The notes under the pieces: model-generated | Database searches by the model: none | The model's input: only the letters and a program-made list of their open reading frames with translations | Told to the model about the DNA's origin: nothing | NCBI RefSeq assembly: GCF_050947875.1 | Contig: NC_134570.1 | Coordinates: forward strand, 104,929,622-104,993,621 | Direction: 5' to 3' | Source: Dermacentor variabilis | Taxonomy: Eukaryota; Arthropoda; Arachnida; Ixodida; Ixodidae | DNA length: 64,000 nucleotides | Shown here: in pieces, positions 51,256-60,849 of the stretch | Layout: the number at the start of each line of letters is the position of its first letter | How positions within the stretch are numbered: position 1 is the stretch's first letter | Program-made: the position numbers and the translations under genes

Positions 51256-52019
51256 TGGTTTTAACAAGCGAACCCCTAGGCTTACCGACCTGAAAGACGT
51301 TTCGCATCAAAAGACAGCGCACGTCAGCCACGTTCGATGCTATGTTCAGACTTATGTACTCACCCAATCCAAGGTGTTATAATAGAGGGTAGCTTTCGCT
51401 GTGACGCCTATATGCCATCGAGTCATCTATGAATTTCAAACTTTTACACTGTTTTACTCGACACGAGGAAGCAACATTGTCTTGTCTGTTATGGCGCGTA
51501 CTTTACGGATGCCTGCTGAATCCTTATGGTAGTGAAGGGTAGTGCGAATATTTGAAATTTCGAATACAAATGAAACGAAGCGTTTGTTTTTTCGCACGTG
51601 CGTCAAAAATTCCCTATTCGAAGATGTGGCCTGTAGGTTTCATTGGAATACTATAAGTGACAACAAAGGTTCCTGTAGTCCACAGATACCTAGATGTAAA
51701 TGGTGACTTGTGTGGATAACCTTGGGCCTGAAAAACGAACGGCTGTGGCGAAGACAACGAAGTTACCGGCCGAACACCTGCAGGAGATTATTTATGAGAA
51801 CGGTTGCGAGCACGTCTCGCCTTGACGGATTACGACTTTGCTGTCTTTATTCAGACAACAGAAGTTATTATTTGGAATAGCTCACCTCATTTGAATTATT
51901 ATATTAAGCCATGCGCGGTGCGGCAGTATTCCCTATCCAGGTCGTTGTTGCTGAAAACGTTGCGGCCATCTTAATTCAAATCGGCTGCCTTTTACATATG
52001 GCGCGCTCCGGCACCTCAT

Positions 52020-52640
52020 GCGCGCTCATGCTGCCAGCTGCAAGCTCCCATCAACTGGATTCCAGGCCATCAAGGCATGACAGGAAATGAGGCGGCAAGT
52101 GCGACTGCCCGCGAGTATACTAGCCGGGCTTTCCTGTCATCCCACAACAGGCCGGCCCCCAACGTTGATGACATCGCTCTAATGTACTCGGAGCCTCTGC
52201 AGCAACACCGACTCAGCAGAATGCCGTTGTTTTCGCCACACAAAACTGTGAGCAAAGAGGAAGATGGCATCCTTCGTCGCATACAGACGAACACTTACTT
52301 ACACGGAATAATTATGCAACACACTCTATCCTACGCAGTAGCCGTACACATGCACCCACTGCGACGTCACAGGCGCCCAGCAACACATGGTCCAGGATTG
52401 CCCACTGCGTGACACATCCACAGAACCAACCTTACAAGCTCCGCAAGGTGACTACAAAGAAGAACGCCTAATACAAGCACAAGAACACTCGAACTCACCG
52501 CAGGTCCATACCACGACTGAAACGTGGGAGGCTAAGCTTACCTCTGACCACCTGGACGACCAACGCAGTCTCCTCGCCTGGGCCAATCAGGCAGTCCAAG
52601 CCAGAGGAAGGACTAGGACGAGACGAGTGGACATACACAG
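52020..52640 (+). mobile_element. RNase H and C-terminal fragment of an I-clade-like LINE
   Basis: The plus strand encodes INWIPGHQGMTGNEAASATA, the WIPGHxGxxGNExAD signature of RNase H, here with the catalytic Asp of NEAAD changed to Ser. A C-terminal WEAKLTSDHLDDQRSLLAWA typical of these proteins' ends follows in another frame near 52.53 kb. The element is truncated and frameshifted. Confidence 0.75.
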
Positions 52641-52675
52641 CACTGTGTATGTCCACTCGTCTCGTCCTAGTCCTT
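52608..52675. repeat. Perfect 33-bp inverted repeat with a 2-nt spacer
   Basis: The left arm 52608-52640 and right arm 52643-52675 are exact reverse complements, separated by ca. The arm core is ctaggacgagacgagtgg. It lies at the broken end of the RNase H fragment and looks like a fold-back duplication. Confidence 0.95.
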
Positions 52676-52929
52676 TCCGCTTTTGTAAAGGAATGTCACA
52701 CCAACTTGCCCAAACTTCAACAAGCAAAAGGGTTCCTGGAATAAGGAATCCTGCCAGCTAGGATGAACCAGATCCCGACTCACATTACCGTTTCAGAAAA
52801 TGAGTTTATGTCCCTCACTCTCTTTCACTCCCTTTCTCTTTCAATTCTCTTTCAGCATCGACACAGAGATCTTCTTCAAAAGTACGCCGTTTTATCTCTT
52901 GCTCGATGCCCTGGATGCAGTTATGAGTG

Positions 52930-53151
52930 CGGCAAACATAGACGTTAAACGAGAAGAAAGGGGTTAACCGAGAGGCCCGATCTTTATTAGTCGTATAAGA
53001 AACCAACAAACACTGACGCCAATGACAACATAGGGGAAATTACTAGTGTTTAATGAATGGAATAAACAAACGATAAATAAATTGAAATGGAAGTGGATGA
53101 AAAAACAACTTGGCGCAGCTGCGGAACGATCCCACAACATTCGCATGTTTA
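52930..53151 (-). mobile_element. tRNA-derived SINE, 3' portion (split by a LINE)
   Basis: On the minus strand the order is a B-box-like tgggatcgttccgcagctgc, gccaagttgttttttcatcc, then ctatgttgtcattggcgtca and ggttaacccctttcttctcg. The tRNA head is missing here but resumes at 56921, on the far side of the LINE. Confidence 0.8.
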
Positions 53152-56040
53152 TTGATTTATTTATTTAGTTATTTATTTTTATTTACAAATATTGCTGTCT
53201 CAAAATTGAGACATAGCAGGAGTGGGTAAGTACATCAAGATAACATACAATCAACATGTCACATGTAAACGAACTTCGTCCACAAAACGCTCAAGTGGCA
53301 ATTCTCGGAGATAAGTATGTAGCGTGTTCCACAATTCAATGGTAAATGGCAAGAAAGAAAATTTGAAGCTATCTAAGTGAGCACGAAAGGGAACAATATT
53401 CAAGGGATTGGCTTTTTGCGTTACACGTGCCGAGGAGCCAACAAATGTCACAGGTACGTCGACAATGACAGAAGCATGTACAATTTTGTGCAACATTATA
53501 ATCCTTTCACACGTGCGCATATGTGCCAACGGCTCAAGCGATAGCAGGCCAGCATGCAGAGAAGGGGAGAAATTGCGATCCTATCGATTATAAATAAATC
53601 TAATAGCTTTCTTCTGCACAGCCTCAAGCTTTGATACATCAGATGCGCAGTGGGGTGACCAGACAACAGATGCATATTCTAGAGTGGGCCTCACGAGGGA
53701 TCTGTAAGCTGCTAGTTCGCATTCCTTGGTTGCTGGTTTTAGTGTTCTGTTTAAATATCCAAGTCAATTTAGAGCCCTGGAACAGATGAAGTCGACGTGT
53801 TTGTGCCATTTTAAGTTGGAAGAAAAATTCACACCAAGATACTTGAACTCAGTGACAGAAGTCAAAGTCTTCTCATCATTACTGTAGGCAAATTTCAGGG
53901 GTTCCTTTTTGTTCGAAAAGGTCATTGATACCGTTTTATCCAAGTTGATTTCCATTTGCTAGGTCTTGCTCCAATTGCAGAAGGCATTGAACGTGTTATT
54001 GAGCATCTCCTGGGCATTGGCGCTGGCGATATTAGAGTACAAGACACAGTCGTCTGCATACAAACGGAGCTTAACAGCAGAGTTAGTAACAACACTCTCG
54101 ACTTCATTAAGGTGAATAATGAATAAAAGTGGTCCCAATACGGAGCCCTGCGGGACGCCGCAAGAAATACCGGCTGAGCATGAGTGCGCCTGATTAAATG
54201 AGACAAACTGGGACCGCAGATACAATTAGTCTCTTATTCAGCCAAGCAAGTGATTGCCGTGTATGCCTCTGAATAAAGAGTCAAGCTTCATAAGTAACTT
54301 TGCATGACATACCTTGTCAAACGCTTTGGAGTAGTCAACAAATATGGCGTCAATCTGGCCATGATTGTTAAGTGTATAGCAACGTCGTGAGTGAATTCAA
54401 TTAGTTGCGTAACCATGGAAAAACGCGATCTAAAACCATGCTGATGATGTGAAAGAATGTTGTTATCGTTGAGGTACTGTATAATATGCTTATGAATTAT
54501 GTGTTCTAGTAGTTTACAACAAGTAGATAATAACGAGATTGGTCTATAAATGGAAATTGTTTGCCTAATGACAGATTTGTGTATCGGTACAACTTGAGCA
54601 ACTTTCCAGACACTGGGACCAGTTTGCGATTCGACAGATTTTTGAAAGATGATAGTCAGATACCGCGCTCAGTATTCTGAGTATATTTTTAAAAACGTGT
54701 TTGGAATGTTATCTGGTCCTGCACTTTTACTAGTATCAATATTTAACAAGAGGCTGTGAACTCCACTAATCATTATCTGAAGTTTTGGAAAACATGCTGA
54801 AGTACTACCACAGTGAAACTTAGGGCTAATGCCGTTATCTTCAACAAAAATAGATTTAAAATATGCATTGAACGCTTCAGAGATCATGACAGCATTTGAA
54901 CACGACTGTCTGCTAATGACCATAGAAGTTGAGTTGGACACAGGAGGAAGAACCGTTTTCCAGAATTTGGATGGGTTGTCTTTTAGGAATGTCGTCAGAG
55001 TGTTGTTATAGTAGTAGTCTCTAGCGTGGCGCATTTAGTCTTAAAAGTTTGTCTAAGCGATGTTAGCATTGAGTTTTCTCGGACATTCTGAGTGCGAGAG
55101 CCACGGCGGAAGCGCTTTATCCGGCGAATCAACTGTATAATCTCTCCAGTGTACCAAGGGTGTTTCGGGTTTCGCTTTACACATTTTTTCGGTACGAAAT
55201 TAGCTATGCACTCTTTGAAATTTTGTGAAGCATTTCAACTAACAAGTCAACACCTAAGGCATCACTCGAAAACATAAACTCATCAAAGTGTGATGCAAGC
55301 GAGGCGACGATAGAATTGTCGTCAGGTCGAGAAAAGTCATGGACACTACTATATGTTGGTTTATTGGACTCTAGAGCAATATTTAGGTGGACAGTTACCG
55401 CCTTATGATCGTAGATACCCTCCACAACGTCACATTCGCTATACAGGAGCCCATCACCGAATTAAAACCAAATCGAAAATAGCATATTCTCGGGTGCCCG
55501 AGCTAACGACCTGTGTTGAATCATACGACACAGCAAGATTGATAAGAGCGTCGCAGATGGGTCGATCACGTCCAGTAGAAGAAAGAGAACGCCAGTCAGT
55601 GTAGGGGGCATTAAAATCGCCACATAATATTAACTGGCTTTTCGTAGCCTGTTCACGGCAATATAATCCGTGACAGCGTGAATAGAATTGACATCATTTG
55701 GCGGTCGGTATACAGCGCCAATCACAGTAGTAAAGCCGCCAAAATCAATCTTGCACCAAACCGATTCGCTATCATGAAGCTTCGGCAGCAAAACGTATTT
55801 AATATCCTTAGAAATAAAAAGCGCTACGCCAGCACCACGACCAACAGTCCTGTCATTTCTCAACACTGCGTAACCAGGTGGCAAAAATTCATTCTAAGAA
55901 ATGGAGTCATTTAGCCAAGTCTCAGTAACACATATTATTGATGGTTTGTGACATTCTACAAGCCAGTTGAAACGAACATATTTGTTAACCAAGCTGCGCG
56001 CATTAAAGTTCAGAAGTGTCAGTTTCCTTTTATGTGGAAG
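53152..56040 (-). pseudogene. ORF2 (endonuclease-reverse transcriptase) of the CR1/L2-like LINE, broken
   Basis: ORF2 remnants run from about 56.03 kb to 53.25 kb on the minus strand. Frames change several times, for example between 55.63 and 55.42 kb, near 54.35 kb and near 53.96 kb, and a stop interrupts the endonuclease near 55.90 kb. The order of domains is normal: endonuclease, reverse transcriptase with YADD, then the thumb and C-terminal region. This would have been one polypeptide of about 900 residues. Confidence 0.85.
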
Positions 56041-56787
56041 TCAGTTGGAATTCCTGGAAGCGGTGTAATCAGACGCCCTAACAACGCACTTTCTGGCGTC
56101 GCTCCACTCGTACCGAACAGTGTCGATAATCAGGTGCTCTTGCTGTAACCGTACTTTCCTTGCGACATTTCTGAGTTCCGTTGAATTCTGCCATAGGCTT
56201 CTGCGCACCTGTCGCACGCGTGCAGAAAAGTCTTCACAGATGTAAATGTTCGAACATTTCAGTTTGCGTGCATTAGCTAAGATATCTAATTTAGTTCGAA
56301 AATCCAACAGTTTGATAATTACTGTTCTTTCTTTACCTGTCCTTTTTTGCCCAAGTATGTGGCAACGCTCGATGTTATCACACGTGACGTCAAGCTTTGA
56401 CGTTAGCATGCTGAGTACTGAAGTAAGAAGTGCATCAGGTGTCTCATTCAGTGTTTCAGATAAACCATGAATAACCAAGTTATTCCGTCGCGACCGATTT
56501 TCAAGGTCATCATTCTTACGCTCCAGCTTTTGGATTATATCTGAGAGACCAGAAACAGTATTTTCTATTTCCTGCACGCGCTCACCGACATCTTTGGCGT
56601 TGGCGACAAGTGACTCTAGCTTAGATAGACGATCATCGAAAGAGGCAATTTTAGAGGTTAGTGCCGATATCTCGTTGCTTATGCGAGCCGGTCCTGATGG
56701 CAATTCGGTGAACATTTCTTCAGTGACGGGACCCTGATTAGTTTCTATGTCACCTGAAAGAATCAACAGGCTTTTCAACATGTGCAA
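56041..56787 (-). CDS. ORF1 of the CR1/L2-like LINE, with a 2A-like N terminus
   Basis: An uninterrupted frame of 248 codons. Residues 3-20 (MLKSLLILSGDIETNQGP) resemble a 2A-like translational recoding peptide, whose usual end is D-x-E-x-N-P-G-P; here the first Pro is Gln. A coiled coil follows (about residues 35-98, rich in heptad Leu/Ile). Then comes DDLENRSRRNNLVIHGL, the start of the RNA-binding core shared by L1-like and CR1-like ORF1 proteins, and a basic C-terminal part (KVRLQQEHLIIDTVRYEW). The role would be nucleic-acid chaperone and RNP formation. It is the only intact retrotransposon protein in the window. Confidence 0.85.
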   Translation of the reverse strand: MHMLKSLLILSGDIETNQGPVTEEMFTELPSGPARISNEISALTSKIASFDDRLSKLESLVANAKDVGERVQEIENTVSGLSDIIQKLERKNDDLENRSRRNNLVIHGLSETLNETPDALLTSVLSMLTSKLDVTCDNIERCHILGQKRTGKERTVIIKLLDFRTKLDILANARKLKCSNIYICEDFSARVRQVRRSLWQNSTELRNVARKVRLQQEHLIIDTVRYEWSDARKCVVRASDYTASRNSN

Positions 56788-56920
56788 AAGACAGGCAGCA
56801 CTTTTCGGGAAAAAGAACGTGGGAGGGTACGGCAGCAGCAGCCAGAAGCGATCATCATTTCTATAGCATATACAACCATATCAATTGCATACCTGTAAGA
56901 AAAAGTAGGCAAATTTCTAG

Positions 56921-57180
56921 CGCATGTTTGCGATGCTGCCGAAGTGGATGCTCTACCAATTGAGCTACCGCGGTGGCATTTGCCCATCCACCTCCTTGGG
57001 TATTTATGTTTCCTAGTAGAAGCCTGGAAGCGTTAGCGAGCGCCACAACTCACAGAGCTTCACGATGGATGTGGAACATGCTTTCTGCCGCAGGCGTAAC
57101 GAGAACGTGATTTTTTGGGTGAAAGCAACCGGTCAATAAACCCACACGTGCTACCTGAAGGCATCAATGTTGCCGGAAAC
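56921..57180 (-). mobile_element. tRNA-derived SINE, 5' head portion (other half of 52930-53151) with associated repeat
   Basis: On the minus strand the sequence reads gccaccgcggtagctcaatt, ggtagagcatccacttcgg, a clear tRNA A-box and anticodon arm. It stops at cgcatgttt, where the copy at 52930-53151 resumes. Further out, gggtgaaagcaaccggtcaa and taaacccacacgtgctacct belong to a repeat I recognise next to this SINE in tick DNA. Confidence 0.75.
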
Positions 57181-57358
57181 ACAGACGATGACATTCATAG
57201 TGTGACTGCGCCATGAACCAGTGAATATACAGACGAAGAGGAACGTGACAACGACAACACCTCTCTCGTGCAGGTTCCGGCTTTTGACAGTGCAAACGTT
57301 CTTTATAATTTAGTAATCACCGCTCCAGCATCCCCAAACCATATTTATTTCAGAGCTT

Positions 57359-58342
57359 GTGTTGCTTTTCGGAGTCAACTGGCCGCGATTACATACTCTG
57401 CAAATTACACCCGTGCAAAAGTCCCTTGATAGCTTGGACGTGCGCATATGCGATGTACTTCCGACTCCCGACAGAGGTGTTACCACGCATATTCAATTCG
57501 ATGAGATTTTTCCTAATGATGCAAAATTACTTCCACATCGTATTCCAGACAGTATATTACAAGATCACCTGGAGAACCTTCAAACAAACATTGTAACTGC
57601 AACAGAAGCTTCACAATGTGAAGAAAAGTCAGGTGTAGAAATATTTTCCCCGACTCTTGATTGTACATTTTCTCTTCGGCCGCCAGACTTCATACCGATA
57701 TCTTTAGCTGAATTCATGGCAGTGATGCTGGCATTACGCAAATTAGGACCATCGATTACGTCAGCCAGGATAATCACTTATTCGTTATCATTGCGCTCAT
57801 TCTTTACTGCTTCTCGTGATTCTCGCGTAATGAGGACGTTTCATTCATTGATACCTGAGTACTTGAGAAGCATGCGTTTTATTTGGGTGCCTGGCCATAA
57901 ACGACTAATAATAAATGAAATTGCAGATTCTCTAGCCAAGGCATCGATAAGTGGCCTGATTCTCCCTTATTGCCCTTTGACTGCTCATGTTACTGTTGCT
58001 AGATTTCGCAGGAGTGTCATCATGCAGACATTATCGGGCTCCGGAATTAACAAATCTGTGGATTACCATCTTCTATGCCCTTGGCACAGAGATTCGTGCC
58101 AAACACGAAGAATTGAAGTGCCCATCACGACGCTGCGATGCCGAATACCTACGTTGAACTTCTATCTACACAGGTCTGGTGTCGTCCTCTCACCATTTTG
58201 CTCATTCTGTGGCGAAGCGGAGAAAACAGACCATTTCTCCTTCTCTTGCAGGCCTTTTTTCTGTTATAAGCAAACGACTACTCGATATTCCGCTTCACAA
58301 TATTGGCCTAAATTTATCAGTGCATGTGACCATATCTTTTAG
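57359..58342 (+). mobile_element. RNase H and zinc-finger tail of an ingi/I-like LINE (long open frame)
   Basis: An open frame of 327 codons covers the C-terminal third of a LINE polyprotein. RNase H motifs are EIFSPTLDCTFSLRPPDF, LAEFMAVMLALRKLGP, IITYSLSLRSFF and RFIWVPGHKRLIINEIADSL. A Cys/His cluster, FCSFCGEAEKTDHFSFSC, follows. Two catalytic acids are changed: the first Asp of the expected TDAS is Glu (TATEASQ), and IITDS is IITYS. The enzyme is therefore probably dead despite the open frame. No reverse transcriptase lies upstream. Confidence 0.85.
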
Positions 58343-58409
58343 AGCCTCCATTATTGGGTTCAGTCACAGAAATGTTTCCTGGGCCATCCAAAATTACCTA
58401 ATTGCATCC

Positions 58410-58584
58410 ATATCATAAGAAGCCAACAAAAACTGACACCAAGGACAACATAGGGGAAATTACTTGTGTTTAATAAATGGAATAATTAAATGGAATAATA
58501 ATAATGAATTGTTCCATTTATTAAGCACAAGTAATTTCCCCTATGTTGTCCTTGGTGTCAGTGTTTGTTGGCTTCTTATGATAT
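58410..58584. repeat. SINE tail hairpin: two 78-bp inverted arms with a 19-nt spacer
   Basis: Arms 58410-58487 and 58507-58584 are reverse complements with three mismatches. The sequence (agccaacaaacactgacacc, aaggacaacataggggaaat) is the 3' body of the same SINE seen at 52930-53151. The right copy continues in plus orientation to about 58.63 kb with tcgggcccctcggttaaccc. Confidence 0.95.
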
Positions 58585-58640
58585 GACTAACAAAAATCGG
58601 GCCCCTCGGTTAACCCCCTTTCTTCTCGCTAATTGCATCC
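58507..58640 (+). mobile_element. tRNA-derived SINE, 3' portion, plus orientation
   Basis: The order is ccatttattaagcacaagta, atttcccctatgttgtcctt, ggtgtcagtgtttgttggct and cccctcggttaaccccc, ending tttcttctcgctaattgc. The tRNA head is missing. Confidence 0.8.
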
Positions 58641-59177
58641 ATGTTAGACTGATCGTCCTCCTTTTCAACCATAGCTTTCTTTTATTTATTATTAGATTTT
58701 TTATACACGGTTTTCTTCCGATTGTTCTTCCCACACACAAAAAGTTTACTTTTTGAGCTGTAACGTTCAAATTGTTAACTCCCTTGTTTTTTTATACACC
58801 TGATTGCCCCACCCGATTGATGGCCAATACCCCACTGTGGATATTGGCTCAGGACAACAATAACAGCCGATGCTTTCACCTTGAACGATGTCTGAGGCTA
58901 GTGTAGGTTAGCAAATTTGCAAGAATATTCTACCGGTATGGTTTCATTCACATAGCATTATTGAGGGCATCTTAGCCGCAGTCGCGATGTCGGCATTGCC
59001 ACTATCGTACTCACTCGGTGTTACTGTGTCCATTGTTTGGACATTCATGGCAGATGATCGCGATGACTACCCCGAAAAAAATTTGAGAACAGCTGCAATG
59101 TCGATTTTGTCACGCCCGAGCATCATGCAGACGTGAGAAGTACAAGGGCACTTCGTACCTCGAGAATGTGTACTTAA

Positions 59178-59900
59178 GAGGAAGCTTTAGCTCGGGCCCA
59201 ACTCCGACGCGGCCTATTCAAATACATGTAAAACGCAAAAACGTTTTTATGAGATAACCCCTGGACAGATTTTGATGAAATTTGTCGCATTTGAAAGAGA
59301 AAGTTAAATTCTAGTGACTGTTGGAAGCGGAATTTCGATTTAGGGCTTGCATTTTCTTAAAACGATTTTCAAATATTTGACCGTTTGAAAAAAATAGAAG
59401 CACGAAGTTTATAAATTCATAGCTCTGCATCAAGAACCGATATCGCGGTTCTGTAAACGGCATCCATTAGATCATTCAAAGCGGACAAATTCAATATGTC
59501 ATTTTACATCTTACGTGAATTTGTTACGTTGGTTACAACGGTTTTGCAAAAGTTGTATTTCTCTATTATGAAATTTTTTTATATTCATGTGTAACATATC
59601 AATTTTGTCCGCTTTAGATGTACTATTAGATGCAATTCACAGAATTGTATTATCATTTTTTGTGGTTAAGTTACAGAGTTGTAAACTTGATAGTATCGTT
59701 TTTGAAAATTTTCAATTTTTGCCAATTTTTAACAAAAAATTGACAATCTAACTCAAAAATTCGAAAGCAACAGTCACTAGATTTTAAGTTTTTCTTTCAA
59801 ATGCAACAAACCTCGTCAAATTTGGTGCAGTGGTTGCCGAGAAAAACGAGTTCTCCTTTTACATGTATTTAGATAGGAGCACTTGAGCTAAAGCTTCCTC
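59178..59900. mobile_element. 723-bp fold-back element flanked by TTAA
   Basis: The termini GAGGAAGCTTTAGCTC and GAGCTAAAGCTTCCTC are perfect inverted repeats. TTAA lies outside both (59174-59177 and 59901-59904). Pairing continues inward with mismatches: tacatgtaaaa with ttttacatgta, aaatttgtcgcatttgaaag with ctttcaaatgcaacaaa, ctagtgactgttg with caacagtcactag, and aaagcggacaaattcaat with attttgtccgcttt. No protein is encoded. It is a MITE-like non-autonomous DNA element. TTAA targeting recalls piggyBac, but the termini do not have the usual CCY start. Confidence 0.85.
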
Positions 59901-60499
59901 TTAAAACATTTCTGAGCAAGGGGTAGGAGCGCAGTAGTACCTTGGTCATTGACATCTTATGTGCCCAGTGTACTAAATGTAGTACGCTATCGTAACTTAA
60001 TAACCAGTAACTATTTTTCGATAATTCTTCGAAGACGAGATATTAGTGTTATTCTTTCATTATTCACAGATCTGAGGAAAATTGCACTGGCAGTTTTATC
60101 ATGGGCTGTAGTGGGTTGGAAAAACTACATAAGACTCCTCGAAGCCAAAATGATGAAGTTTGCACAACTTGTTGCTGTAAGTATCATTCTACAGCTGGGT
60201 GATGCTGATGACATGCGTATACATTAGCGCAATGTTTTCCTGTATTGCTTTCTGTGGGGGTTATAGTGGCAGCTACGGCCTGTAATTTCATTGTCTGAGC
60301 GGCTCTTGCATCACGTAACTGAAGCACGTCGCTAGACATGCTACAAACAGATGTAATCAGGAAACACGAGGAAGAGGCGTGATACTTGCTGCCAGGCTGC
60401 GATGGATCAGTCTTGAAGAACAAAGTGTTGTAAACAAGTATTCGGAAAGAATCGCTACTACAGACTTTCGAGAAGCCTGTTCACCACATAAAGTGTAAC

Positions 60500-60840
60500 C
60501 TATCTGTTTTGATACACTGAATTTGATACCTCAAAGTACTGATTTAGGTGCAGTTGACTTAACGCCTGTCTCAGCATTCATCTTTAAATGCACAAATGCT
60601 AGGACAGGAGCAAAAAGCCGCTATTTTGAGCGGTTTGACAAAGGCCCCTGCCTCTATCGTATTTGGCAGCAGACAGTTTGTGAACTCTTTTCATGCAACA
60701 ATACATCGATACATAAAACATATTTTGAAAAACATTTCGAAGGGCATGATAACATGAGTTTTTGAAAATATACACTGTAACCAACTTTTTTTACCAGCAA
60801 TGCAATCCTTCTTCTAACAGAAATTACAGATTTATGTAAC
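60500..60840. other. Unassigned stretch beside the LINE 3' end
   Basis: An 80-codon plus-strand frame (60523-60765) has no recognisable motif. The region is probably intergenic. Nothing else is supported. Confidence 0.3.
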
Positions 60841-60849
60841 GTGGTGAAA

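Larger units (their letters stand above)
53152..56920 (-). mobile_element. Near-complete CR1/L2-like non-LTR retrotransposon
   Basis: The element is 3769 bp and is bounded by a 9-bp duplication cgcatgttt (53143-53151 and 56921-56929). From the 5' end on the minus strand it has a leader of about 130 bp, then ORF1 (56041-56787). An apurinic-type endonuclease follows (LLNFNARSLVNK, CVTETWLND, GRGAGVALFI, GDFNAPYTDW). The reverse transcriptase shows SAGPDNIPN, FVDYSKAFDK, GVPQGSVLGPLLFI and LRLYADDCVLY. The C-terminal region has FKYLGVNFSSNLKWHKHVDF and SFLPFTIELWNTL. The tail is AT-rich. YADD and ETW are intact, but ORF2 carries stops and frameshifts, so it is inactive. Confidence 0.9.

Noticed and set aside
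56930..56990. Possible tRNA gene on the minus strand
   Set aside because: Only the 5' half is tRNA-like; the T arm is missing because a LINE is inserted in the SINE at this point.
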